Positions 1 to 10,075 of a stretch of 21,151 nucleotides of DNA are shown here, one piece after another. Where the stretch lies: positions 190,416 through 211,566 of the forward strand of contig VHZZ01000255.1 of assembly GCA_009801015.1 (NCBI GenBank), in the 5' to 3' direction. A model generated the notes under the pieces. It ran no database searches. It had not been told where the DNA came from and worked only from the letters and a program-made list of their open reading frames with translations. Within the stretch, counting starts at the first letter, position 1, and the number at the start of each line of letters is the position of its first letter. The position numbers were made by a program, and so were the translations under genes. The DNA comes from Silene noctiflora (lineage: Eukaryota; Streptophyta; Magnoliopsida; Caryophyllales; Caryophyllaceae).

Positions 1-155
1 CGGGTTCCACGGAGGGCGAATCAAGGGCGTGAAGCCACTCCCGCAAGTGACTCCACTCAGCCGAGAACGCATCTCGCAACACAGCTAACACCACATCCTC
101 CATATCACCACAACATCCAACACATAACAGATATATCATACAAACACAATAATCA
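1..155 (+). repeat. Partial LTR copy, plus orientation (fold-back arm)
   Basis: Bases 1-74 are the exact reverse complement of 647-720. The match continues less perfectly (indels, many substitutions) to about 155 against about 561-646. It is an internal LTR segment read in the opposite orientation to the copy at 561-1268. The window edge cuts it, so its true start is unknown. Confidence 0.85.
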
Positions 156-439
156 CATATCACCCAATTTACCACTTTCGAACACTATTCTACTAGACTA
201 CCGTACACAACATATGACGCGAGACACTCGGATAACGACTTTATAATTACCACACCATACCACTACTCGTGAGGCCAAACCTCACGCAAATACTCGCACA
301 TAACATAGACCCATAGTCTAACCTAACCAACACTCCTGATCACGAAGCTACCACCTGGGAAAGGTCACCTCTCGCCTGAGATTTTCTCGCATGCCCCTCA
401 TACCCCATTCTCCCACTCGCGTAACTATCATCTCCTGAC

Positions 440-1268
440 GAATTTGTGATTGTATGTGTGAATAAGAGGTGGATTCGTAGAGGATTAATTCTGATTTCTT
501 GAGTTGCTGTTGGTGATTGCTTCCAGGTAGGGTTTCCCTACTCGGTTACTGTTTATTTGCATTGTGATTATTGTGTTGTATGGCATATGTGTTATGTGTT
601 GAATGATGTGACGAAATGATGGAGGTGGAGATTGGAGTGTGTTTCAAGATGCGTTCTCGGCTGAGTGGAGTCACTTGCGGGAGTGGCTTCACGCCCTTGA
701 TTCGCCCTCCGTGGAACCCGCCACGGGAGGGGATGTGCACATTAAGGAACTTGGGTTTTCGCTCGGTATGATGAGCGGGGCTTAGGTGGGAACGGCTGCG
801 GTCCCCCACTGGCAGGGCTACACACCTTGGGTGTGTAGTCAGTGATGTGGTGTGAGGTGGTGTGGTGAAGGAGAATGTGTGGTGTTACTATGCGATTATG
901 TAATTGATCGTTGAGACAGTAACTGACCCCGTGTTGTATGTTGTAACTGTGATGATCCATTCGGGGATGGTGAGAAGATTTGAGCAGGTATAACATTCAT
1001 GCGCTTGGGATGGATGGGCAATCACCGTATTAGAGAGTCTTCCGNTGTGCTGAGTCCTTTAGTAGTTTACTTTTGAGACTTGTACTTCGTTTGGTTTGTT
1101 ACACCGTTTTGGTGTGACCGTTTGATAAACAATGTAATCGTTTAAATACTTTATTTAAGATGTTTCGTTATTGTCTTTTGATTATCATTGCCTCGGGAAA
1201 CCGAGATGGTAGCATCTCTATATCTAAGGTGGCCTCGGTAAGGCACTTTGGAGTATGGGGGTGTTACA
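440..1268 (-). mobile_element. Ty3/gypsy-type LTR, 5' part, minus strand
   Basis: Read on the minus strand, the copy begins at 1268 with TGTAACACCCCC, a common 5' end of plant Ty3/gypsy LTRs. It runs without an obvious break to at least 561, where it pairs with the inverted copy at 1-155, and perhaps to about 440. It contains C-rich, LTR-like stretches (about 720-820) and a perfect 9-bp stem hairpin at 818-838. An undetermined base lies at 1045. No primer-binding site, gag or pol frame is visible, so this is a solo or truncated LTR. The distal border is not resolved. Family assignment rests on the terminus and remembered similarity, not a search. Confidence 0.65.
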
Positions 1269-2866
1269 GTAGTATTACACATAGGTTGGTGTATGGTGAG
1301 AGTTAAGAGGAACGAAGGGTATGGTCGTGGTTCTGGGGGTTAGGCGCGTCCAGGGCAAGTGTCGTGGTGGCCGGACTCGGTAGTTGGTGCAGGGCTCGCC
1401 GAAATGTCGCGAAAACAGAGCAGGGGAGTACGGTGGTTGCTGTGGGAGTTAGGGATGTTGTTGAGTATGGTTGTGATCTTAGTAGTGAGGGGGTGGCGAT
1501 GGTGGTGTCTTCGTGGCCAGGGGTGGACCAAGGTGGCGCTAGTGGCTGTGAGAATGAGGGAGTGCGTGTATGTGTTGTGCGTGAACAGGGGAAGTAGGGC
1601 GTGAGTTTCTGGGCAGTGTAAGAGGTGTTTGGGTGAGGACGAGTGGTGGCTGTAATGACGATGGATGGAGGAAGGTGTTGGCAGTGGTGATTGTCGTCAT
1701 GGTGGGTGGTAGAGGCGGTAGTGAGAGGTATTTGGGGGTGTGTGTGGTGTCGGGTGTGATATGTGTGAGGAAGAGTGTGTTTGTGTGTGGGGTCGGTTGA
1801 TTATGTGTGTGAGCAATTGGGTTGATTAACGTGTAACGTAATTAAGTCAGTTTCGTAATTTAATTAACTTATATAATTAATTAATTAATATGTCGTAATT
1901 GAATCGGGTTTTTGTATATCGTAATGTTATAAATAATAATATATATTTATATAATTGTATGCGGGACGAGTGTAATCGTAATTAATGAATATAAGAATTA
2001 ATAATGAATTACAAAGTAAAATATATATAATTGATATTGGATAATTATTTGTTTAGGTGACGGAGTTTGTTGACGGTTTTGTTTACCGTTATTTGGATTA
2101 TCTCGCTTACTGGATTGCTTGCTTACGAGGTAGGATAAACTACTCAACTATGATGTGCAATTTGTGTTTATTGGCATGTGATTATCGTATGGATGATAGA
2201 CGTTAATTTTTCATATTGATTGGTTTACGATTATTGAATGGTGCATATTTTTATATGAGTGAATTATGGAATCGGATTGAGAACATTGGATTGCCCCACA
2301 CTTAGTCTCTGGTGGATAACGTGTGTATGAATGTTGGACAGGCCTAGGCATAGTCTCTGGTGGATAATGTGTGTATGAGCATTGGAAGGCCCCGAGCTGG
2401 TTCTGCAGACCATGTCTCTGGTGGATAATGTGGTTGAGCTCAGTGGATTGCGAAAGTGAAAGCGATTAATTAATTGTGTGGCATATGTTGTTTATTTATC
2501 CTACTCAACCTCGTGGTTGACCGTGTATTCGTGAACACTTATGATGAACCATAAATGGGGAGCAGACTTGCAGGTGCTTGAGACTAGAAGGCTAGGAGCT
2601 TGGGAGGTGCGAGGAGTTTAACTTGACGACTTAGTTTTAGACCACTTGTTTATTCAGTAATAGTTTTGACGTTTTAATTTTCCGCTGCGAGTTATATTTA
2701 TATTTGTTTTAAAGTTAAAATTGTAATAGATATTTGAGTTTAATTTATCTAATTGCCTTGGTTTGCTAAACTCTTTTATTCACTATCTCGGTCATTCCAA
2801 GATGGTAACAGTCTCATTTATCTTGGAATGCCTAGTTAAGGCTCTTGGATAAATGGGGGTGTTATA
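1269..2866 (-). mobile_element. Second related LTR-like element, minus strand
   Basis: On the minus strand a second LTR-like head starts at 2866 with TATAACACCCCC (TG mutated to TA). Its first ~78 bases (2787-2864) align with the head of the other LTR (1192-1266), sharing the block GATGGTA. An 11-bp perfect inverted repeat (2793-2803 and 2820-2830) sits in this head. Further in are a 48-bp-spaced repeat (2284-2440), an AT-rich stretch with TATA-like words (1810-2040) and a GT-rich stretch (1290-1800). I find no pol or gag coding. Short frames at 1340-1604 look like chance products of the GT-rich bias. Where this element ends against the 1268 LTR is unclear. Confidence 0.5.
2284..2440. repeat. 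Short tandem duplication inside the LTR-like element
   Basis: The word GTCTCTGGTGGATAA starts at 2305, 2353 and 2414, followed each time by a similar tail (CGTGTGTATGA, TGTGTGTATGA, TGTGGTTGAG) and preceded by a variant of CATTGGA. Spacing is 48 and 61 bp, so the last unit carries a small insertion. Confidence 0.85.
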
Positions 2867-3599
2867 TTTAGCTTTTGAGGACAGAGAATTTTCTAAACTA
2901 CGGATTGAGCAGCATAATAGTCAGATTTAACTGTATAATTCTCTTTTGGAGTATGTTTTCAATACAACACATCCAAGGAATGAGCCTTAGGAATGTGGAT
3001 TAACATCCCCTATCTACTAAAAGAATAGACATTCTGAAAAATTTTCCCGCCAAAGTACACCGACTCAAATATGGAAATAAATGGTTCTTTCATTAAGCAA
3101 ATATTTTCTTTAAAATAATAGTCTTTTCATCAAACTATAATAATTTTAATTTCAATTAACTCTAAATTATACTCCTTTAATTAAAATAAAATAACATATG
3201 TATCAAATTATAAACGACAAATAAAACCTTTAAAATATGTCAGTTGAGTAGTGATATAATCTACAAAATTGCAAGAAATTAACGCTTATAAAAAAATATT
3301 TTCATTAAAATACATATTTCGTAACATTTTCTCTCAATTAGTTTTGCATCAATTATTTTTTCAAATTAAAATACAATGAGGTAAAATATAAAAATTAATA
3401 AATTGTTAATTTAAATTTTAAAAGTGATATATTAAAATTTAAAACTTCTATATATACTGTGCTTTATTGTGCAGGATCTAGACAAATTACTTTCTTAATT
3501 AAAGATGGATTTAAGTATGAGGAACTCAAAGTAAAGGACTTCTAAGATTTGTTACTGGTTTGAAAATCTCAAACCAAGGTTGAATTATAGACGATTATA
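2867..3599. other. AT-rich intergenic stretch, no gene seen
   Basis: AT-rich DNA between the LTR remnant and the decayed LINE. I see no extended reading frame, RNA gene or terminal inverted repeat. The end nearest 3600 may still be decayed LINE sequence. Confidence 0.5.
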
Positions 3600-4220
3600 G
3601 TCATTTTTCATACTAAAGAAGGCAATTACACTATAAAGATCATTAAGACTGTTTTCCTCGATCCATTTATCAAACCAGAGATTAAGAATTGAAGGATTTC
3701 CAGCCACTCAATCAATATTCTTCCCTAATTAGTTGTAAGGCACACCACATACTTTTCCTTGGTAATTGATCAACTATTCATATCTAAGAGAGTCTCATTA
3801 ATACAAAATTTATCACCAAATATAAGTCTAACAAGACTTTTAGGCTGAGCAATAATTTTCCAAACATTGAAGAGCTTGATTGAAACATGTAATGTTTCTG
3901 ATGCCAAGACTACCTAAACCAAGTAAAATCAAAAAATTCTGTTTACACTAATAAATTTCCTCGTACTTGATAAAATTCCACCAAAACTAATTAAACTTCA
4001 ATGTCACACTAACCGATATAGGAAATGCCGATAGATAATAAACAAATAAGGATGACATAACAGATCGACCAATAGTTAGTCTACCGACCGTAAAGAGAAG
4101 AAGATTAATCCATGAAGATAATCTGTTACTAGTCCTTTCAATAACGTATATCCCTGAATAAATCTCTCTTTGAGTTTCTCATCTCCCTTGGTAATCTCGA
4201 GTAGAGTCCCAAGTCCTTTT
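3600..4220 (-). pseudogene. Decayed LINE (L1-type) reverse-transcriptase fragment
   Basis: Minus-strand translation gives the typical succession of a plant LINE reverse transcriptase C-terminal half, broken by stops and frame changes. In order: LGLYSRLP with NSKRDLF (about 4210-4145), RLSSW followed by GRLTIGRSVMSSL (about 4125-4040), FWW (about 3985), LGSLGIRNITCFNQAL (about 3920-3865), and LWFDKWIEENSLNDLY (about 3685-3635). Known LINEs carry equivalents such as RLxxWxxxxLSxxGRxTLIxSV, GGLGxRNxxxFNxALL and WxDxW. No intact ORF, endonuclease domain or poly(A) tail with target duplication is visible, so it is an old 5'- and 3'-eroded copy. Confidence 0.7.
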
Positions 4221-5209
4221 TGGGTGGAATTTTATGGGATTTAAGCCACCTCCCTCCAAAAATCAATACTCCATTCAACAGTAGCATTTTGGCAAGAAAT
4301 ATAATAATAACATTTGTATAATTTTTGAACAAATATATTTTTATAAATATTAAAGTCAAAGGATTACCTCGAAAAAAAAAACGCCATATATACAAAAACG
4401 GACCGAGTATAAAGTTCTTCTCATATTAGTGTCTTAAGTCATTGTCTCATGTGTAATCATCATTTTGAGAACAAAAATAATTTCTTTTTCAAGTGTCTCT
4501 TAATTGGTTCAATTATCCAAGACGTGGGTTTTATTAGCTTTGATAATTATTTTGGCAACTTTTTATTAATGATTCAAGTCAAAACTTTGTAATGAACATT
4601 AGTTCTTATAAAGACTTAATTCAAAAAGATATAAGTCAAACTGTTTTAATTTGGTGTAATGAATTTTTTTTTTAAATGACATTGTTTTTTTAATAATGTC
4701 TGAATCAATATTAACAAACCTACACTTTTATACGGTAACAATATTAAAACTTGGTATGAAACTTGATTAAAAGATCTCAATAATCTTAATAAAGACGATT
4801 AATAAAGAAAAAAATTGGATGGGAGAAAATTCTAAACAAATTTCGAAAGCTAAGTTTTGACGGATCAAAGTACATGAAATAAACTGATTTTCTACGATTG
4901 TCTTTTTTTTTTTTTTTTTTTTTTTTGCAGTCGTAAAGAAAGGCTTACAATTTTAGCGCTCGTTTGGGCAGGCCATGAACAACAATTGTTGTCTCTAACC
5001 CTTATAGAACTAATAACATTCTTGTTACTGTAACTCTTGCATTAATAAACAACATTCTAGCCACAAATCTTTAGGAGTTTCAAAAATAATAATTGAAGCC
5101 TCAAAAGTCCATAACTTATGTGTTATCAACTCAATTTGTAGTACTTAAGTAAAATTCGTGGGGAATTTTCAAGTATTATCGAAGATGTGAAGTTAAATAT
5201 ATTCACTTA
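4221..5209. other. AT-rich intergenic stretch with poly(T) tract
   Basis: No gene is supported. A run of 24 T lies at 4903-4926 and could be the poly(A) tail of a minus-strand retrocopy, but no body with target duplications could be recognised next to it. The open frame at 4138-4395 (minus) is part of the decayed LINE plus AT-rich flank. Confidence 0.5.
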
Positions 5210-5514
5210 GAGCATCTACATTGGTAAACAATAAACATATGTAGCTTGCCTTGACATGTCAAATTATTAAGCTACATTGCTTTCTAGCTACTTGTTTTTC
5301 CAACGGTAAGCAACAAACATATGTAACTTAAGTGGTCCCACATCACCTTAAACATCCAATAGAAAGCAAACAAATTAATTTCAAGCATGTAGCTTTGTAG
5401 AGCAGGTATTGCTAGAAAATGAGTTTGATTTTCCTTACTCCAATGGTAAACAACTTGCTTGACAATTTATAAAAATTGCAAGCAAGTCCTTATAATCAAC
5501 CATTGGAGTTGCTC
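5210..5514. mobile_element. 305-bp MITE, PIF/Harbinger-like (TTA target duplication)
   Basis: The ends are inverted: GAGCATCTACATTGG at 5210 and CCATTGGAGTTGCTC ending at 5514. TTA precedes the left end (5207-5209) and follows the right end (5515-5517), the target duplication expected of PIF/Harbinger (Tourist-like) elements. Inside, CCAAYGGTAARCAA-like words recur near 5220, 5300 and 5441, two followed by ACATATGTA. No transposase is encoded, so the element is non-autonomous. Superfamily is inferred from the duplication only. Confidence 0.75.
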
Positions 5515-5517
5515 TTA

Positions 5518-6094
5518 TTCAAAGAAGTGAAAAATTATACATTGTTTTCTTCGGACCAATAAAGTCGCTGACTTTATACCATTTTCTAAACACTCATATC
5601 CACCTATTTCGAGTTGGTTTCAAAATCTATGACTTCAATTTAGTTTTCTCATCCGAAAATACGAAATAGGTTGATCTTACATCAAGGTTCGATTTAGTTT
5701 TCTTACCTTATACTTCGTTAGAGTAATAAAAAACCCGACCCATATATTATTGTGTTATGTGAGCCCAATTTTATAAATGGGTAACAACTCACAATGTCCT
5801 AATCCTAACCCCCAAATCCCTAACATTATGTCAAGTTCGTGTCGAAAAATGATTGCCACCTCTAATAAGCGAGATTACTAGAGTAACTAGACCCATATGC
5901 CCATATGATTCGCATGGTTTAGGCCTTTTAGGTGGGTGTTTCACGTTTTGAGACTGGCAATCCCTGCGTATGATTATCAAGACTGATTTTAGTCCGTTGG
6001 ATTACCCTCTTAACAGTAGCAAACTGTAGCACATCATCATTTTTTTCACCACCAACTTTTTTCTCAATTAAATTGGGGTAAACTCCTAAATTGA
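5518..6094 (+). promoter_or_regulatory. Probable promoter region of the Toc receptor gene
   Basis: This is the stretch between the MITE and the pyrimidine-rich leader of the following gene. I see no clear TATA box at a convincing distance. TC-rich DNA (6118-6142) follows, as is usual in plant leaders. The transcription start is not determined. A minus-strand open frame here (5928-6113) is not credible as a gene. Confidence 0.35.
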
Positions 6095-6148
6095 ACCCTT
6101 TTCCCTCATCCAAAATAGTCTCTTTCTTCTCTCTTCTGCTATCCCCAG

Positions 6149-6442
6149 GTATTCTTTATCCTCTTTTTTCTTTCTTAGTATATTCCTCCACATCGTTGTT
6201 GTTCATTTATTGCCCCTATATTTCATTCTGTTTCTGCACTTTATATGTCACAATAGTAATTAAAAATGTAATTAATTTTGTATTGGATGTGGTTTTATAT
6301 TGCAATCATGGGTTTTTGCTTTGTTTCTGTTTGATTGATGGGTATTTTTTAGTTTTTGTTTATATGCAATGTTTGATTGGTAAAACTTGAAATATGGTTG
6401 ATTTGAGATTTGGGTTTTTGTGGGTTTGTTCTAAAAATTCAG
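6149..6442 (+). other. Predicted 5'UTR intron of the Toc receptor gene
   Basis: The donor CCCCAG|GTATTC at 6149 and acceptor AAATTCAG|GTTTCG ending at 6442 enclose 294 bp of T-rich DNA, while flanking leader sequence is less T-rich. The acceptor lies 42 nt before the ATG, and no ATG occurs between the acceptor and the start codon. Inferred from splice consensus and base composition only; no transcript evidence is available. Confidence 0.6.
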
Positions 6443-6484
6443 GTTTCGACCAGAAAATCGATATTTTGAGGAGGGTTAATTGGG

Positions 6485-9400
6485 ATGGAAAATGGGGTGA
6501 AAGATGTTGAGGAAATTCAGGAGATGGAGGTGGAGGTGAAAGCTGTTGATGATAGGTTGACAGTTGAGGAGAGGGTGGTGGTGGTTGGTGGTGCTCATAT
6601 GCATAAGGTGTCTGAAGGGGATGATGTTTTCGAGGAAGCGATGGAGTTGACTCTAGACGATGGAGTTGACGAGGCTGATGGGTTGAAATCGGTTCATGTG
6701 AGTGATCATGGGGAAAGTGTTTCCGATCATTCTGTGGCCAAGGGGAGTTTGAGTTTGGTAGAAGGATTTAGTGATGGAAGAGATGGTGTAGAAGTGAGGG
6801 ATGAATCATTTCCTGCGAATAGTGATGAGGGCTCGATTACTGATGTGAATGACTATGAGAGTGTGCCGCACGAGGAAGTATCTTCAGTCAATGAGAGGGT
6901 TCTTCATCAAGATCTTGGTGCAACAGAAGAGTCTCATGGTCAGGGAGTAGAAGCTGAGGTTTTGATTGTAGAAGAGACTAAGGTTAAGGTGGTAGATGGA
7001 GAGGAGGATCTGGTTGAGAAGTCTATTGTAATGGAAACATCAGTGAGCAGAGATTTTGAGGAAAGGGGGGATGATAATGCCGCTGCTAGAGACGTTGAAG
7101 TTGTAGAAGATAATGGGGATGTTAATCATGGGAGGGAAATAGAGAGTGGACGTGAAGATTCGCCCACTGTCATTGGATCTCAGGGTCAATCAGAGAAGTT
7201 CGAAGAAATAAAAGAAGCTATGATAGGGGAAACTAAGGATCATTGTTATAGTTCGGATCGTCAGGAGACTGCTGGGGCTGTTTTTGAGGATGCTTTGGGT
7301 GACGTAGAGTCAGAAATCAAGGGTGATAGTGTAGAACCTGAAGGTGAAGAGAAGTTATTGCCCTCACAGCATCGAAATGTTGACGTTAGTTCTTCGGAGA
7401 TTAGTGTTCCTGTTGATAGTAGATCATTGGCTTCCAATAAAGAAAGCGTAGCTTCCGTTGCATCAACTCTTGGGAAGGACAAAGTTGAAGATAAGAGCGT
7501 TGCTTCTGATTTTGGGGTACATAGTAGCTCTAATGGTCAGTTGCAGTCATCTGGAAATGATGGGCATGCCATTGAAGGGAAATTAATTCAGGAGGTGAAG
7601 CAAAACAGTGAGTCAAGTAAAGAAAAAGAAGCTGCAGTAAAGACTGCACAACCTTCTATCTCCTCTTCCGGAAAATCTGCGAATCCTACGCCTTCTCCTG
7701 CTCGTCCTGCTGGCCTTGGTCGAGCAGCCCCTCTACTGGAACCTGCCCCAAAAGCAGCCCAGCAGCCACGAGCTAATGGACAAGCATCTCAGGTGCAAAC
7801 CCATCTTGTTGAAGACTCAACTAACTCGGATGTCGAGGAAGGTGATGAAATCAGGGAGAAACTTCAAATGATAAGGGTGAAGTTCTTGCGTCTTGCTTAT
7901 AGGCTTGGGCAGACCCCACACAATGTTGTTGTTGCCCAAGTGTTGTACAGATTAGGGTTAGCTGAACAGCTTAGAGCTAGAAACGGGGGACGTGTTGGCG
8001 CCTTCAGCTTTGATCGGGCTAGTGCCATGGCTGAGCAGCTAGAGGCAGCTGGGCAGGGGCCTCTAGATTTTTCTTGTACCATTATGGTTATTGGAAAGAC
8101 CGGGGTTGGGAAAAGTGCTACCATCAATTCCATATTTGATGAAGTCAAGTTTGGCACTGATGCTTTCCATACAAGTACAAAGAAGGTTCAGGATGTTGTG
8201 GGTACTGTGCAAGGGATCAAGGTGCGAGTCATTGATACCCCTGGACTCCTATCTTCTATCTCCGATCAACGTCAGAATGAAAAGATTCTACACTCTGTGA
8301 AACGTTTCATTAGCAAGTCACCTCCTGATATTGTACTATACCTTGACCGGCTAGATATGCCAAGTAGGGATTTTGGTGACACGCCGCTTTTGAAGACAAT
8401 AACTGATGTATTTGGACCGTCAATATGGTTTAATGCCATAGTTGTTTTGACTCATGCTGCATCAGCTCCACCTGACGGGCCCAATGGTACTCCTTCAACG
8501 TATGATATGTTTGTCACTCAACGATCACATGCTGTTCAGCAAGCTATTCGGCAAGCTGCTGGGGATATGCGTCTTATGAACCCGGTTTCATTGGTTGAGA
8601 ACCATTTGGCTTGCAGAACAAACCGAGCTGGTCAGAGGGTTTTACCCAATGGTCAGGTCTGGAAACCTCATTTGTTGTTGCTCTCATTTGCTTCTAAGAT
8701 ATTGGCTGAAGCCAACATTATTTTGAAGCTCCAAGATAGCCCACCTGGCAAACCTTTTGCTTCTCACTCCCGAGCACCACCTTTGCCCTTCCTTCTTTCT
8801 TCACTTTTGCAATCAAGGCCTCAGCTGAAATTGCCAGAGGAACAATATGCTGACGATGAAGCTATGGATTATGATTTGGTCGAAACTTCCGAGTCTGATG
8901 ACGAGTCAGAATTTGATGAGTTGCCACCATTCAAGCCTTTGACCAAGGCCCAGTTGTCAGAACTGACTAAAGCTCAGAGAAAGGCTTACTATGATGAACT
9001 AGAATACAGAGAGAAGCTTTTCATGAAGAAACAGCTAAAGGAAGAAAGAAAGAGGCGCAAGATGATGAAAAAAATGGCAGCGGAAGTCAATGATGTGGTT
9101 TCTGATTATACTGAAAATGTTGAAGGGGATTCTGGAGGAGCTGCAACACTACCTGTACCAATGCCAGATCTGGCATTACCTGCATCCTTTGACTCGGATA
9201 ACCCAACTCATCGGTATCGTTATCTGGATACATCCAACCAGTGGCTTGTACGCCCCGTCTTAGATAATCATGGTTGGGATCATGATGTTGGATATGAAGG
9301 AATAAATGTAGAAAGAATGTTTGTGGTCAAAGACAAGGTTCCTTTGTCTTTCTCTGGTCAAGTGTCCAAGGACAAGAAAGAAGCCAATCTCCAGATGGAA

Positions 9401-9970
9401 GTAGCCAGCTCAATAAAGCACGGGGAAGGAAAAGCTACAACATTGGGTTTTGATATGCAGAGCGTTGGTAAAGACATGGCTTATACATTACGCAGTGAGA
9501 CAAAATTCAGCAATTACAGGCGGAACAAGGCAACAGCAGGTCTCTCTGCTACTCTGTTGGGTGATGCATTGTCAGCTGGATTGAAAGTGGAAGATAAGTT
9601 GGTACTGAACAAGCAACTCCGAGTTGTGATGAGTGGTGGGGCCATGGCCAGTCGTGGAGATATTGCTTACGGTGGTACTTTGGAGGCTACCTTAAGGGAC
9701 AAAGACTATCCTTTGGGCCGCTTCCTCTCGACACTTGGACTTTCAGTCATGGATTGGCATGGGGAACTTGCTCTTGGATGCAATGTCCAATCTCAGATTC
9801 CTATTGGTCGGCATACAAATTTGGTTGCTCGTGCAAATCTGAACAATCGCGGATCTGGTCAAATCGGTCTTCGCCTGAATAGTTCTGAACAACTTCAGTT
9901 GGCTCTTATTGGTCTTCTTCCTTTAATTAGAAAGCTTATGCAGCGTCAAGAACACCCTCTCGGCTATTGA
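6485..9970 (+). CDS. TOC132: Toc159-family chloroplast import receptor GTPase (Toc132/Toc120 type)
   Basis: Receptor of the translocon at the outer chloroplast envelope. It binds transit peptides of precursor proteins and cycles GTP together with Toc34-type partners. The frame is one exon of 1161 codons; an in-frame TGA at 6467 supports this ATG. Residues 1 to about 470 are an acidic, Glu/Asp/Ser/Val-rich disordered A-domain. The G-domain (about 520-780) has the P-loop GKTGVGKS (537-544), DTPG (584-587), a THA motif (656-658) in the G4 position and ENH (705-707) in the G5 position. An acidic patch (DESEFDEL) and a Lys/Arg-rich, possibly coiled-coil segment (about 820-870) lead into the M-domain, containing WLVRPVLDNHGWDHD, which anchors the protein in the outer membrane. 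There is no transit peptide. The moderate A-domain and sequences such as RLAYRLGQTPHNVVVAQVLYR point to the Toc132/Toc120 branch (non-photosynthetic or housekeeping precursors) rather than Toc159. I cannot separate 132 from 120. Confidence 0.96.
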   Translation: MENGVKDVEEIQEMEVEVKAVDDRLTVEERVVVVGGAHMHKVSEGDDVFEEAMELTLDDGVDEADGLKSVHVSDHGESVSDHSVAKGSLSLVEGFSDGRDGVEVRDESFPANSDEGSITDVNDYESVPHEEVSSVNERVLHQDLGATEESHGQGVEAEVLIVEETKVKVVDGEEDLVEKSIVMETSVSRDFEERGDDNAAARDVEVVEDNGDVNHGREIESGREDSPTVIGSQGQSEKFEEIKEAMIGETKDHCYSSDRQETAGAVFEDALGDVESEIKGDSVEPEGEEKLLPSQHRNVDVSSSEISVPVDSRSLASNKESVASVASTLGKDKVEDKSVASDFGVHSSSNGQLQSSGNDGHAIEGKLIQEVKQNSESSKEKEAAVKTAQPSISSSGKSANPTPSPARPAGLGRAAPLLEPAPKAAQQPRANGQASQVQTHLVEDSTNSDVEEGDEIREKLQMIRVKFLRLAYRLGQTPHNVVVAQVLYRLGLAEQLRARNGGRVGAFSFDRASAMAEQLEAAGQGPLDFSCTIMVIGKTGVGKSATINSIFDEVKFGTDAFHTSTKKVQDVVGTVQGIKVRVIDTPGLLSSISDQRQNEKILHSVKRFISKSPPDIVLYLDRLDMPSRDFGDTPLLKTITDVFGPSIWFNAIVVLTHAASAPPDGPNGTPSTYDMFVTQRSHAVQQAIRQAAGDMRLMNPVSLVENHLACRTNRAGQRVLPNGQVWKPHLLLLSFASKILAEANIILKLQDSPPGKPFASHSRAPPLPFLLSSLLQSRPQLKLPEEQYADDEAMDYDLVETSESDDESEFDELPPFKPLTKAQLSELTKAQRKAYYDELEYREKLFMKKQLKEERKRRKMMKKMAAEVNDVVSDYTENVEGDSGGAATLPVPMPDLALPASFDSDNPTHRYRYLDTSNQWLVRPVLDNHGWDHDVGYEGINVERMFVVKDKVPLSFSGQVSKDKKEANLQMEVASSIKHGEGKATTLGFDMQSVGKDMAYTLRSETKFSNYRRNKATAGLSATLLGDALSAGLKVEDKLVLNKQLRVVMSGGAMASRGDIAYGGTLEATLRDKDYPLGRFLSTLGLSVMDWHGELALGCNVQSQIPIGRHTNLVARANLNNRGSGQIGLRLNSSEQLQLALIGLLPLIRKLMQRQEHPLGY

Positions 9971-10075
9971 TGATGAATTTAGGTATGTTGTCGCTTTGAT
10001 ATGATTGCACCTTTTGTTTGTTTTTAAGTATGTTATGTTTGTTTCACGGGCCGTAGTTTTATAGCCCTTATGCTC

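Noticed and set aside
546-1604. Several short open frames in both strands of the LTR region
   Set aside because: They come from GT/CA-rich, low-complexity LTR DNA, overlap each other in different frames and show no domain; the frames at 546-809 and 742-996 are simply the LTR head read on the minus strand.
4903-4926. 24-base T run as tail of a retrocopy
   Set aside because: No element body or target duplication could be recognised beside it.
6091-6390. 99-codon plus-strand frame rich in Phe, Leu and Ile
   Set aside because: It begins at a non-ATG codon, covers the predicted T-rich 5'UTR intron of the Toc gene, and its hydrophobicity follows from T-rich DNA.
7261-8300. Open frames on both strands within the Toc coding sequence
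   Set aside because: Shadows of the 1161-codon frame.
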